Assembly (NCBI RefSeq): GCF_005502275.1
Contig: NZ_SWLZ01000003.1
Coordinates: 62,001 to 126,000 of the forward strand
Length of the DNA stretch: 64,000 nucleotides
Source: Robertmurraya siralis
GTDB lineage: Bacteria > Bacillota > Bacilli > Bacillales > Cytobacillaceae
Direction: 5' to 3'
Both the position numbers and the translations under genes were made by a program. The notes beneath the pieces are model-generated. The model saw nothing but the letters and a program-made list of their open reading frames with translations. It made no database searches and was not told the DNA's origin. This document shows, one piece after another, positions 17,248 to 26,447 of the stretch; position 1 is the stretch's first letter, and each line of letters begins with the position of its first letter.

Positions 17248-18402
17248 CTATACCTCCCTTACTTTAATGCCTTTATTGTTTATCCTGACAATGTCTGCCT
17301 CAACATCAACATTCACTTTTATATTTGGCAAAAGCTCTCTCCATTGAGTCGACAATTGCTTTTCCCAAAAACGATTACTCTTCTTATAGACAGAATAGCC
17401 AAGCCCATATGGATCGACGCCTTCTGATTTAGCATGGCTGATGATTACTTCAATTTCATTTTTAATATGACTCTCAAACTTATTTGTCGCCATTTTATAT
17501 ATTTCAAGATCCTCTAAATCAAGCCGTGCTTCATTCTGTAAAAGTATGCCCTCAACATGGAGCTTAACGGTGAATTCAGGAAGACCATGAGCCTCTTTAT
17601 ACGTTGGTGTAATCTTATAGTCGAGGATTTCAATATTAAGTTCAGAATTCTTATCGACCGCGATTGTCTCCTTCTTTCGCTTCATCTTTTGTAAAAGCCA
17701 ATATATACCATTCGTTTCTTCTTCATTCGTAAAAAAGACGAGTTTATCATCTTTCATTATTGCGGTACTGTTTATTTGAATTTCCTCTCGTTCATCATTC
17801 CCCTTGTTTTTTGTTTTTACTGTTTCCACCACAGGAATTACGGGGTCTTTCCCAGGAAGACTGAGATCATTAATTATATTACGAGTATCAATATTAAGTG
17901 TTGTTTTCACCATTTCTCTCACAGCTTCCGAAGGCAGTTCTTCAAAGTGAGGAGTGGCCGTTAAAATATCAAGTGCATCCCCTTTAGCGATAAGTAAATA
18001 TGTTGATAGCCTTGATTCAGGATGTTCTAAAATTGAGTTCAAAGTCTGTTCAATTCCGCTTGCTGCCATTTCCTCCCCAAAAATAAAGATTCTTCGATGT
18101 GAAAATAAAAGCTGTCTTGACATTCTTTTTTGCAGATCATCGTCCGCTTCACGAACATTGCGCCCAAATCCAGAATCTACGTAATAAGGTTCGCTTCCAC
18201 TAGTACCTCCTCCACCGCCATTCGGACCGCCCATCGCACTCGGCAAGGGTACTTGAACGGACGCACGAAAGCGATTCTCACCTTCTTTGTCAAGCCCAGT
18301 GGCAATGACAAATGCCAAATCATTTATTTCTGTCCGATCCCAACAACCAGCAAGAGTTGTCACACAAAGGATACATGCCAGTAATTTACCTATTTTATTC
18401 AT
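17248..18402 (-). CDS. Spore germinant receptor C subunit (GerAC family lipoprotein)
   Basis: This membrane-anchored lipoprotein subunit has a signal with lipobox LAGC followed by WDRTEINDLAFVIATGLDKE, the conserved opening of Ger(x)C proteins. An unusual Gly-rich insertion (GGPNGGGGGTSGSEP) lies about residues 58-72. The ATG at 18402 has AAAAGGAG eight bases upstream; the longer ORF start at 18435 has no such site. It lies 19 bases after the A-subunit stop. Full length, about 384 residues. Confidence 0.9.
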   Translation of the reverse strand: MNKIGKLLACILCVTTLAGCWDRTEINDLAFVIATGLDKEGENRFRASVQVPLPSAMGGPNGGGGGTSGSEPYYVDSGFGRNVREADDDLQKRMSRQLLFSHRRIFIFGEEMAASGIEQTLNSILEHPESRLSTYLLIAKGDALDILTATPHFEELPSEAVREMVKTTLNIDTRNIINDLSLPGKDPVIPVVETVKTKNKGNDEREEIQINSTAIMKDDKLVFFTNEEETNGIYWLLQKMKRKKETIAVDKNSELNIEILDYKITPTYKEAHGLPEFTVKLHVEGILLQNEARLDLEDLEIYKMATNKFESHIKNEIEVIISHAKSEGVDPYGLGYSVYKKSNRFWEKQLSTQWRELLPNIKVNVDVEADIVRINNKGIKVREV

Positions 18403-18421
18403 AGCGGTACTCCTTTTAAGC

Positions 18422-20080
18422 TCATTGCTTATCATTCAATGGCGACGGTCTCATATGCTCCGTCTGCCGTTGCACATTTTCGCTTATCGTTTGCGTTGGC
18501 CGTTTATCCATTGCCCACCAAGGAGCTCGTATGAAAACATCTTTAAGCTCTTTCCACTTAAACGGACCTATTGGGGAGAAATATGGAACTCCAAATGAGC
18601 GTAGTTTGCATAAATGAGTCACGATTAAGATAGAACCGAGGGTTATTCCAAACAAACCAAAAAGTCCAGCTAGAAGCATCATTGGAAAACGCAAAATGCG
18701 AATGGTGATTGCTAAGTTAAACTTGGGAATCGTAAAAGAAGCAATTCCTGTTAAACTCACAATAATCACCATCGGCGCCGAGACAATCCCAGCCTCTACT
18801 GCCGCCTGTCCAATCACAAGAGCACCGAGAATACTTACAGCTTGTCCAATTACTTTAGGTAAACGCAGCCCTGCTTCACGCAAGGATTCAAATGCAATCT
18901 CCATAATCATTGCTTCAACAAAAGCTGGGAAAGGAATCGATTCCCTGCTGGCAGCGATGCTGTACAATAAATTTGTTGGAATCATTTCTTGATGGTATGT
19001 CGTAACTGCAATATAGATTGCCGGAAGCATTAAAGCTAAAAAAATCATTAATATCCTTAAAAGTCGAATAAAAAGTGAAATATGATAGCGATGATAGTAA
19101 TCTTCATTTGCTTGTAAAAATTGCCAAAAAGTTGCAGGCAGTATCAACGTAAAAGGGCTTCCATTGACAAGCAGTGCCACTCTTCCTTCTAAAAGATTCC
19201 CTACAACAGTATCTGGCCGCTCTGTGTTTTGAATTTGCGGAAACAGGCTTCGCGGTTCATCCTCGATCAGCTCCTCGATATACCCACTTTCAAGGATGCC
19301 ATCAATTTCAATGCGCTCAAGACGTTTTTCAACCTCTTCTACTAAATCAGGTGAAGCAAGATGATCGATAAACATCAGTCCGATGATAGTTCTAGTCTCT
19401 GTTCCAATTTCTTTCGTAATTAATTTTAGATGACTCGACTTTATTTTCTGCCTAATTAAAGCAATATTAACGGCAATGCTTTCTGTAAAGCCTTCCCTTG
19501 GACCACGGACAGCTGTTTCCGTTTCCGGCTCCGAAACTGAACGACGCTCTCCGCCTTTAGCATTTAGAACAAGCGCTTTATCAATGCCATCGACCATTAA
19601 TACTGTATTTCCATCCAACACTTGCTTAACAATTTCATCGAGTTTATCAGCCTCAACAACATCGTTAATGGAAACCATTTTTTCTTGGATGAAATCCGCA
19701 TTCAGATGTTCAATCCGTGTTTTAGATAATAACTCGTGTAACGCACTAAACTGAATGCTCATATTGTCAATCAAGCCATCAATATAGATAAGATAAGCGC
19801 TATATTCCTGAACTTTGAAAGAACGAAATTTTACATCAGCACAACTTTCAAATAAAGACTTGATTATGTCAATATTTTCTTCAACATCTGCAGAAATTGG
19901 CTCCCCTGTTTTATTATCAATCTCGATACTTTCCTTTATTTTTTTTGGTTTGATTAACCGACGACGCAAGAGCTTTCCATCTCCCTTTGTAAACTGGCAA
20001 TTCCATTTTTTCTTAATATCCCCAATTCCACCTTTTATATGAAGTGTGTTTAGTTTTATTGAGCTTTTGTTAAACAACAT
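18422..20080 (-). CDS. Spore germinant receptor A subunit (GerAA family)
   Basis: The 552-residue subunit has an N-terminal cytoplasmic domain (about 1-310, including VLMVDGIDKALVLNAKGGERRSV), then about five membrane spans with the conserved SLFIRLLRI, RESIPFPAFVEA and LGALVIGQAAVEAG blocks, and a short C-tail. GerAA pentamers form a nutrient-gated ion channel in the spore inner membrane. The start is odd: the ATG at 20080 and the first six codons lie inside a dispersed repeat, with only a weak AAAGG site 14 bases upstream. The next in-frame start candidates are far inside, so the original 5' end may have been displaced by the insertion. Confidence 0.88.
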   Translation of the reverse strand: MLFNKSSIKLNTLHIKGGIGDIKKKWNCQFTKGDGKLLRRRLIKPKKIKESIEIDNKTGEPISADVEENIDIIKSLFESCADVKFRSFKVQEYSAYLIYIDGLIDNMSIQFSALHELLSKTRIEHLNADFIQEKMVSINDVVEADKLDEIVKQVLDGNTVLMVDGIDKALVLNAKGGERRSVSEPETETAVRGPREGFTESIAVNIALIRQKIKSSHLKLITKEIGTETRTIIGLMFIDHLASPDLVEEVEKRLERIEIDGILESGYIEELIEDEPRSLFPQIQNTERPDTVVGNLLEGRVALLVNGSPFTLILPATFWQFLQANEDYYHRYHISLFIRLLRILMIFLALMLPAIYIAVTTYHQEMIPTNLLYSIAASRESIPFPAFVEAMIMEIAFESLREAGLRLPKVIGQAVSILGALVIGQAAVEAGIVSAPMVIIVSLTGIASFTIPKFNLAITIRILRFPMMLLAGLFGLFGITLGSILIVTHLCKLRSFGVPYFSPIGPFKWKELKDVFIRAPWWAMDKRPTQTISENVQRQTEHMRPSPLNDKQ

Positions 20081-20216
20081 TATTGATAAAATGACCTTTG
20101 GCTCATTTTGTGTGAAGCTTCATTTCACAAATCTTTTAACTATCCTGAAAAGTCCTCTGTTTCCTTGAAAAAAGGAGAAAATGGACAAAAAGTGAACTCA
20201 GACATATAACAAAGCC
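20063..20216 (+). repeat. Dispersed terminal-inverted-repeat element, copy 2 (at gerAA start)
   Basis: The left end gcttttgttaaacaacattattg (23 bases) continues GATAAAATGACCTTTGGCTCATTTTG, then an internal gtgaag...cttcac-type palindrome; the right end is gacatataacaaagcc. At 154 bp it is the longest copy. Bases 20063-20080 encode residues 1-6 of the germinant receptor A subunit. No target duplication is left. Confidence 0.75.
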
Positions 20217-20298
20217 TCATAAAAAAGATGGACAAATACATATTTCTTTATAACTAACAAAAAATAGGATAAACAATTTTTCAGGATTGGATGATGAA

Positions 20299-21096
20299 AT
20301 GGAAGTTACGCCGTTATTGGAAGTGGAAAAATTAGCACTTAAAAAACAGAAATATTATCAAATCAATCCCCTTCATTACATTTTAAGGGCAGCATTAGCT
20401 AGTATGTTCATTGGCTTTGGCGTTATTGTTGCATTTAAGACAGGCGGATACTTTTATCATGAACATTCCCCGATTGCTTATCCAATCGCTGCTTTTACTT
20501 TTGGGGCAGCGATTATTTTAATTGCTTATGGCGGAGGGGATTTATTTACTGGAAATACCTTTTATTTTACATTTGCAGCGTTGCGAAAAAAGATGAAATG
20601 GATGGATGTAGGAACATTACTTACTTTAAGCTATATTGGCAATATTATCGGCGCAATGATATTTGCCCTGTTGATTCTAACAACACAGCTTTATGCAGAA
20701 ACGTCAGTAAATGCCTTTTTACTTGATGTTGTTGAGAAAAAAATGCATATTCCCACTACTGAATTATTTTTTCGTGGAATCCTTTGTAATTGGCTCGTAT
20801 GCCTAGCTTTTTTTATTCCAATGACATTAAAACAGGATGGAGCCAAACTCTTCGTCATGATCCTATTTGTTTTTTGCTTTTTTATTTCCGGTTATGAGCA
20901 CAGTATAGCCAATATGTGTACTTTTGCGATTGCCCTTGTCCTCAATCACCCAGGCACCATTTCTTTTGCCGGTGTTATTCATAATCTAGTACCTGTTACA
21001 CTCGGAAATTTAATAGGAGGAAGTGTTTTAATGGGATATATGTATTATTATGTCAATAAACCCTTTTTCGAAGAGGTTGAAGAAAAGCAAGACTGA
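20299..21096 (+). CDS. Formate/nitrite transporter family channel
   Basis: This FNT-family pentameric channel for small monovalent anions (formate, nitrite or hydrosulfide) has 265 residues. Visible marks: six spans, ITYGGGD-like signature AYGGGDLFTGN, FRGILCNWLVCLAFF, and GYEHSIANM near the selectivity region. It resembles the YrhG/YwcJ group of Bacillus. A TTG at 20287 gives a longer ORF, but the ATG at 20299 (MEVTPLLEVEKLALKKQ) matches the family N-terminus better; the ribosome site (AGGA) is weak. No formate dehydrogenase or nitrite reductase is nearby, so the substrate is open. Confidence 0.87.
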   Translation: MEVTPLLEVEKLALKKQKYYQINPLHYILRAALASMFIGFGVIVAFKTGGYFYHEHSPIAYPIAAFTFGAAIILIAYGGGDLFTGNTFYFTFAALRKKMKWMDVGTLLTLSYIGNIIGAMIFALLILTTQLYAETSVNAFLLDVVEKKMHIPTTELFFRGILCNWLVCLAFFIPMTLKQDGAKLFVMILFVFCFFISGYEHSIANMCTFAIALVLNHPGTISFAGVIHNLVPVTLGNLIGGSVLMGYMYYYVNKPFFEEVEEKQD

Positions 21097-21218
21097 GCCT
21101 AAAGATTTTTTTGAAAATGACATCCATAATTCAGCAATGCATATTGTAAAGACAACGCGGTTACATTAAAAATGAGCAATGCAAAGATTGCTCAATACGT
21201 GCAAGGAAGTGATGTATC

Positions 21219-21416
21219 ATGGCAAGAAACAAACTTTTGGTTCCTGGCTCTGAGAATGTTCTTAACCAAATGAAAGAGGAAATTGCCAATGAGTTTGGGG
21301 TACAGCTAGGTGCAGATACGACCGCGCGTGCAAACGGCTCAGTTGGGGGCGAGATGACGAAACGACTCGTCCGACTCGGGCAACAGCAATTGCAACAAAA
21401 CAACCAAAATCATTAA
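21219..21416 (+). CDS. Alpha/beta-type small acid-soluble spore protein
   Basis: This 65-residue DNA-binding protein saturates and protects spore DNA. The core [32 protein letters not shown] is diagnostic; cleavage by the GPR protease occurs within NEFGV at germination. The C-terminus is Gln/Asn-rich. An AGGAAG ribosome site precedes the ATG. A possible sigma-G -10 box (CATTAAA, 21164) lies upstream with a poor -35, so I do not list it separately. Expression is expected in the forespore only. Confidence 0.95.
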   Translation: MARNKLLVPGSENVLNQMKEEIANEFGVQLGADTTARANGSVGGEMTKRLVRLGQQQLQQNNQNH

Positions 21417-21423
21417 CAAACAA

Positions 21424-21452
21424 AGTCGGAGGCATGACTATGCCTCCGACTA
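21424..21452. terminator. Bidirectional terminator, SASP / pbp
   Basis: The perfect 11-bp stem gtcggaggcat/atgcctccgac has a four-base loop between convergent genes. The minus strand continues TTTGTTTGTT. Confidence 0.8.
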
Positions 21453-21455
21453 ATG

Positions 21456-23567
21456 TTAATTCGAGTCAACTGCTTGGCTCTTCTTTTCTTCACGTTCTTT
21501 TTTTAGCTTAAAATAGGCATCTAGAGCATCTCTTCCAATTTTGAGATTCGCTTGATGACCATTTTTGCCTGTGTAAGCCCAAGGGACGATGACCGCAATC
21601 GCCACCTCAGGGTTATTATAAGGCGCGTAGCCAACGAAGCTTAAATTAATTACGGCAGGTGGCTCTTTATAATTTTTTCGCTGAGGTCCATCGTAAAAGG
21701 CTTGCGCAGTACCAGTTTTACCAGCTGGCAAATATTCAGCGTCTGCAAAATAACTACTCGCAGTACCAGAAGTTACGACTTGACGAAACCCTTTTTGCAC
21801 TGTTTCCATCCACCCCGGTTTTAAATCTAATCGGTTTAAAATCTGGGGCTGAATTTCTTCAAATAATGGACCAAGCTCATTGTCCCCATCCATAACTGGT
21901 TCACGAATTTCTTTCACTACATGGGTCTGAACACGATTTCCGCCATTGGCAATTGTTGACACATATTGGGCCAATTGCATCGGTGTATACGTATCATATT
22001 GTCCAATCGATAAATCTAACAGGAGACCTGGTATGGTGCCTTCACCTTTAAAGCCAATTTGTTCGTTAGGAAGATCAATCCCTGTTCTTGTACCCAAGCC
22101 GAACTGGCTAAAAGATTGCCGCATTGTATCAAATGCTGTTGGAGCGATATTTAGCGGCTGATCGTATCGGTACGTGGCTCCCGCCATCCGAATGGCAGTG
22201 TGAAACATATAAACGTTAGAAGAGACCCTCAGTGCTCCAACTGGATCAAGTGTTCCTAGATTATTACTATACGAACCTTTTGGCTGCGTACCTTTAATTT
22301 TTACTGGTGTATCATGGATGTACGTATTTGTATTAATCGCACCCGTTTGAAGTCCAGTTATGATCGTCGCACCTTTAACGGTCGAGCCGACATTGTAGGA
22401 TGTTGTAATCGTACCGGCAGCAAAATCCTGCATTTCCATTTTTCCCGTTTCTTCATTTTTGACAAGCTGTTTGCCCGCCATTGTGAACACTTCTCCAGTA
22501 TTAGGATCCATCATCACAACAAAAGCCCGGTCAAGAAAACCGGTATTCCCTAGTTGTTTCGCGCTTTTTAGATGTTTCTCAATAATTTTCTCCGTTTCTA
22601 GCTGTAAATCCATATCAAGTGCTAAAACGAGATCCTTTCCTCTTTGCCCTTCTGAGATTACTTCTGTCCTCAGCGTGTTTCCCGCTTTGTCGGTAATGTT
22701 TTTCACCTTTGATTTTTGTCCATGCAAAACATCTTCGTACTGCAACTCTAAATAACTTTTGCCTACGCGATCATTACGACTGTAATCTCTTGCTAAAAAA
22801 TATTCCAATTGTTCTTTCGGAATTCCTTCATTTGTCGTTGTAACCCCGCCAAGAATGGTGCGCAATGTTTTATCAAATGTATAAGTTCGTTCCCAATCTG
22901 TCGTCGTATCGACTCCAGGCAAATATTGAAGATTTTCACTCACAATCGCAAATTCCTCGTCCGTTACCCCTTCATTTTTAACAATTTGTGGAGTTAAAGC
23001 ATACCCGCTACTAAAAATCGCATAAATGCCTATTATTTCAAGATCCTGCTCACTGAGCTCAGCCAAATCTTCTTCTGTAATTCGCTCGAGCTTTAAGTCA
23101 TATATTTTTTTATCATATTCTTTCTGCTCTAACTCGTCCTTTAACTTCTTTCGTTCTTTCTCAGGAACTTTTTCATCGCCACGTTCAGGGTTTTTGATCA
23201 GCCAATAATCCTTTTTGTCTCGTTCCTGCACTCTTTTTGGCTCAAAGTCAATGAGTAAAGCAAGCTTTTCTGCCACTTTCAGCATCTCTTTCGCACTTAC
23301 TCCATAGTTGGTGTATGTAATGGCATTTTTCGGCGTATTATCAACAATAATTTCGCCATTTCGATCAAACATTCTGCCACGGGGCACAGGTTGGCTGATG
23401 ATCACATCTTCGGTACGCTCGATTTCCTTTTTATAATTTTCTCCATGAACAATTTGCACGACGCCTAATCGGAGCACCAGTAGGGAGAACATGGCAAAAA
23501 TAGCAAAAAATAAAATATTAACACGAATAGGAATATTGGACTTCTTCTTCTTTTTTTCTGGATACAT
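21456..23567 (-). CDS. pbpA: Class B penicillin-binding protein 2 (PbpA/PbpH type)
   Basis: This transpeptidase cross-links peptidoglycan during rod elongation. The 703-residue protein has a basic tail, a single N-terminal anchor (about residues 15-36), the PBP dimer domain starting VPRGRMFDRNG, and a C-terminal transpeptidase with SxxK at S395-K398 (STVK), SxN at 449-451 (SSN) and KTG at 617-619. Length and sequence are closest to B. subtilis PBP2A/PbpH; I cannot tell the two paralogues apart. No mreBCD or rodA is adjacent. Confidence 0.9.
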   Translation of the reverse strand: MYPEKKKKKSNIPIRVNILFFAIFAMFSLLVLRLGVVQIVHGENYKKEIERTEDVIISQPVPRGRMFDRNGEIIVDNTPKNAITYTNYGVSAKEMLKVAEKLALLIDFEPKRVQERDKKDYWLIKNPERGDEKVPEKERKKLKDELEQKEYDKKIYDLKLERITEEDLAELSEQDLEIIGIYAIFSSGYALTPQIVKNEGVTDEEFAIVSENLQYLPGVDTTTDWERTYTFDKTLRTILGGVTTTNEGIPKEQLEYFLARDYSRNDRVGKSYLELQYEDVLHGQKSKVKNITDKAGNTLRTEVISEGQRGKDLVLALDMDLQLETEKIIEKHLKSAKQLGNTGFLDRAFVVMMDPNTGEVFTMAGKQLVKNEETGKMEMQDFAAGTITTSYNVGSTVKGATIITGLQTGAINTNTYIHDTPVKIKGTQPKGSYSNNLGTLDPVGALRVSSNVYMFHTAIRMAGATYRYDQPLNIAPTAFDTMRQSFSQFGLGTRTGIDLPNEQIGFKGEGTIPGLLLDLSIGQYDTYTPMQLAQYVSTIANGGNRVQTHVVKEIREPVMDGDNELGPLFEEIQPQILNRLDLKPGWMETVQKGFRQVVTSGTASSYFADAEYLPAGKTGTAQAFYDGPQRKNYKEPPAVINLSFVGYAPYNNPEVAIAVIVPWAYTGKNGHQANLKIGRDALDAYFKLKKEREEKKSQAVDSN

Positions 23568-23715
23568 ATTTACCCTCCTCTCTCATAATTATTCTCTATA
23601 TTAGACTCTTAAATTATGGAAAAAGTTTCTTATTTTCAAGAATTTTTAGTTAGTCGGCATTTGTTCACACGATGTTCATCATTCATTTTATAGATGTGAT
23701 AACATTAAAGTATTA

Positions 23716-23790
23716 AATTTTGTTATATGTCGGTGTTGACTTTGGCTCAATTCCTTTGAAACCTTCGTTTCAGACCCATTGAACCAAATA
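23716..23790 (-). repeat. Dispersed terminal-inverted-repeat element, copy 3 (truncated)
   Basis: The end aattttgttatatgtcggtgttg continues GACTTTGGCTCAATTCC and the palindrome gaaaccttcgtttc, then the match is lost. It is the right-hand end type in inverted orientation relative to copies 1, 2 and 5. It sits between pbpA and pxpB. Confidence 0.55.
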
Positions 23791-23872
23791 AACCATTTCC
23801 TCAAATATATGAAAATTTTTTCTATCATACTATAATAGTTTTAAAAATTAATAAAAGAATGGTGAAATTTTA

Positions 23873-24550
23873 ATGAACTTTCAGCTCTATCCAATGGGAG
23901 ACCATGCGCTCTTGCTGGAATTTGGCAAAGTTATTGACCCGAAAACCCATCAGCAAATTCAAAAAATAACAAATGTTCTCGAGCATTCACCGCCTTCATG
24001 GATGGTTGAATATATTCCAGCTTTTACGACGATCACGATCATTTATAAACCAACAGAAATTCTATATAAGGAAGCCTGTCTAGAGCTTAACAAGATCGTC
24101 TTAAATATGGAAGAGCACAACGCAATCAACCAGCACATCGTCACTATTCCTGTCTGTTATGGAGACGAATTTGGTCCAGATCTAGAGTTTGTTGCTGACG
24201 TTAATAGCTTGACTAAAAAAGAAGTGATTAACATCCACGCAAATGGTAACTATTTAGTTTATATGATTGGTTTTTCTCCTGGATTTCCCTATATTGGTGG
24301 AATGTCAGAAAAAATAGCAGCACCTAGAAAGAAATCGCCTCGGTTAAATATTGCAGCTGGCTCAGTTGGCATTGCTGGTAAACAAACAGGCATTTATTCA
24401 ATCGATTCACCAGGAGGTTGGCAAATCATCGGTCGCACTCCAGTACGTTTATTTCAAATTGACAAACAAAAACCAGCTTTTTTAAAGGCAGGTGATAAAA
24501 TTAAATTTATTCCTATTTCGCGAAATGAATATTATGAATGGGTGAATTGA
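23873..24550 (+). CDS. pxpB: 5-oxoprolinase subunit PxpB (KipI family)
   Basis: This is one subunit of the ATP-dependent 5-oxoprolinase PxpABC, which opens pyroglutamate to glutamate. The 225-residue protein has the YPMGDHALLLEFG opening, IPVCYGDEFGPDL, and GFSPGFPYIGGM ... VGIAGKQTGIYSIDSPGGWQIIGRTP typical of KipI. In B. subtilis the KipI homologue was first described as an inhibitor of the sporulation kinase KinA; the operon with pxpC and pxpA here points to the enzyme role. Its 3' end overlaps or nearly touches pxpC. Confidence 0.92.
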   Translation: MNFQLYPMGDHALLLEFGKVIDPKTHQQIQKITNVLEHSPPSWMVEYIPAFTTITIIYKPTEILYKEACLELNKIVLNMEEHNAINQHIVTIPVCYGDEFGPDLEFVADVNSLTKKEVINIHANGNYLVYMIGFSPGFPYIGGMSEKIAAPRKKSPRLNIAAGSVGIAGKQTGIYSIDSPGGWQIIGRTPVRLFQIDKQKPAFLKAGDKIKFIPISRNEYYEWVN

Positions 24551-24552
24551 CA

Positions 24553-25527
24553 ATGTTGACAGTACTTAAACGCGGCTTCTTTACTACTGTTCAAGACCAA
24601 GGGAGATATGGATATCAAAAAGATGGTGTTGTGGTAAGTGGAGTATTGGACGATTATGCCCACCGCATCGCTAATTATTTAGTAGGAAACTGCGAGAACA
24701 GCCCCATTTTGGAAATAACATTAAATGGTCCGCAGCTTCAATTTCATATAGACGCGGTCATAGCGATTTGTGGAGGCAATCTTTCACCATCTATCAATGG
24801 AAGACCTCTACCGATGTGGAAAAGTATTCTCATAAAAAAAGATACCGTCATTTCGTTTGGCAAATGTCTTGCTGGTGCTCGAAGCTATCTTGCAGTTAGC
24901 GGCGGCTTCCATGTGCCCAAAGTGATGGAAAGTGCCTCCACATATGTACGTGGAAAATTTGGCGGTGTAGACGGAAGAACATTACAGATGAATGACAAGC
25001 TTACCTTTGGTCCTTTTAGTAAACTAAATAAAAGAATTTTTGAAAAGTTGACTGGAAGCACGGTTGCAAACTGGTCAGTCCCCTATCAAAGAATGTACTC
25101 CAAAAAACTAATCCGTGTCATGAAAGGACGACAATATGAGGAATTCACGAATATAAGCAGAACGAATTTTTTTAAATACCAATACACGATAACGACAGAA
25201 TCAGATCGAATGGGCTATCGCCTAAAAGGAACACCACTAGCATTGCAAAGAGATGAAGAGATGTTGTCAGAAGCCGTCACATTTGGAACGATTCAAATTA
25301 CAACAGATGGGCAGCCAATTATACTTCTTGCTGACCGGCAAACGACAGGCGGATATCCGAAGATCGCTCAGGTTGCGTCCGTCGATTTCCCTTCTCTTGC
25401 GCAAATGAAACCAGGCGATCGAATTGATTTTGAATTGATAACCATCGAAAAAGCGCAACAACTTTTGAGACAAAGAGAACGATACTTACAACTGATAAAA
25501 ACAGGAATTCGCCTCAAATACAGCTAA
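24553..25527 (+). CDS. pxpC: 5-oxoprolinase subunit PxpC (KipA family)
   Basis: This is the second subunit of 5-oxoprolinase, a biotin-dependent carboxylase-like (AHS2) domain protein. Visible marks: VLKRGFFTTVQDQGRYGYQKDGV, ICGGNLSPSINGRPLPMW and ILLADRQTTGGYPKIAQV. The ATG at 24553 gives the family N-terminus MLTVLKRG; an ATG at 24538 would overlap pxpB by 13 bases and add five residues, and both are possible. It is followed after 14 bases by pxpA. Confidence 0.92.
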   Translation: MLTVLKRGFFTTVQDQGRYGYQKDGVVVSGVLDDYAHRIANYLVGNCENSPILEITLNGPQLQFHIDAVIAICGGNLSPSINGRPLPMWKSILIKKDTVISFGKCLAGARSYLAVSGGFHVPKVMESASTYVRGKFGGVDGRTLQMNDKLTFGPFSKLNKRIFEKLTGSTVANWSVPYQRMYSKKLIRVMKGRQYEEFTNISRTNFFKYQYTITTESDRMGYRLKGTPLALQRDEEMLSEAVTFGTIQITTDGQPIILLADRQTTGGYPKIAQVASVDFPSLAQMKPGDRIDFELITIEKAQQLLRQRERYLQLIKTGIRLKYS

Positions 25528-25541
25528 GGAGGAAAATAGCC

Positions 25542-26312
25542 ATGTATACCATTGATCTGAACTGTGATATTGGAGAAGGTTATGGTCATTATAAGCTTGG
25601 AAACGATGCAGAAATCATGAACTATGTGACGAGCGTAAATATCGCTTGCGGTTTTCATGGGGGCGACCCTAGAATTATGCGAGAAACCGTACTCCTAGCC
25701 ATTAATAAAAATATAGCGATCGGTGCCCACCCTGGACTTCCCGATCTTAATGGATTTGGTCGCAGAGAAATCAATATCAATCCCGAAGAAGCATATGATT
25801 TAGTCATCTATCAAATTGGCGCCTTACAGGGCTTTATTACCGCAGAGGGCGGAGTAATGCAGCATGTCAAGCCGCACGGTGCACTTTATAATATGGCTGC
25901 AAAAAATAAACAATTAGCTGAAGCCATTGCAAAAGCAATTTATAAAGTCAATAACGAACTAATTCTTTTCGGACTTGCGGGCAGCGCCCTCATTGAGGCA
26001 GGAAAAAAATTTGGTTTGCAAACAGCTGCAGAAGCTTTTTCTGATCGCACATATATGTGCGACGGTTCATTAGCTTCACGATACGAAGTAAATAGTGTCC
26101 TAAGCGACAAGAAAGCAGCAGCAAAACAAGCGATCCGTATCGTAAAGGAAGGAAAAATAAAATCTAACGAAGGTCTTGATATCGATATAAAAGCAGATAC
26201 CATTTGCCTTCACGGAGATGGAGAAAACGCCTTAGCGATAGCAAGGGAAATTTCCGTTAGTTTAGTAGAAAACGGAATTACGATACGTAACTTTTTACAA
26301 AATAGAAAATAG
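25542..26312 (+). CDS. pxpA: 5-oxoprolinase subunit PxpA (LamB/YcsF family)
   Basis: This is the third subunit of 5-oxoprolinase, a deacetylase-like TIM-type fold. The 256-residue protein opens DLNCDIGEGYGHYKLGND, with NIACGFHGGDP, IGAHPGLPD, VKPHGALYNMA and ICLHGDG as metal and substrate motifs. AAGGAGG precedes the ATG. Glutamate made by PxpABC can feed the convergent proBA operon next door. Confidence 0.93.
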   Translation: MYTIDLNCDIGEGYGHYKLGNDAEIMNYVTSVNIACGFHGGDPRIMRETVLLAINKNIAIGAHPGLPDLNGFGRREININPEEAYDLVIYQIGALQGFITAEGGVMQHVKPHGALYNMAAKNKQLAEAIAKAIYKVNNELILFGLAGSALIEAGKKFGLQTAAEAFSDRTYMCDGSLASRYEVNSVLSDKKAAAKQAIRIVKEGKIKSNEGLDIDIKADTICLHGDGENALAIAREISVSLVENGITIRNFLQNRK

Positions 26313-26447
26313 CAAAAAATGAACCCCTTCTTCATGAGTATACCGGGACGGTTTTCCTCTCAAGGTAAAGATATGATTTTAAACAGGCAGGTTTACTTTT
26401 GAAGGAGTTCATTCAATCGTTCACACTAATTGGAAAAAGGAATATAA

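Noticed and set aside
23873-25527. KipI/KipA as sporulation-kinase inhibitor system
   Set aside because: The genes are together with pxpA and without kipR, beside proBA, so the 5-oxoprolinase role is the better-supported call.
26313-26447. Possible long inverted repeat (aatgaac-ccttc / gaagg-gttcatt) between pxpA and proA
   Set aside because: The arms are about 80 bases apart and imperfect; I could not support a terminator or element.
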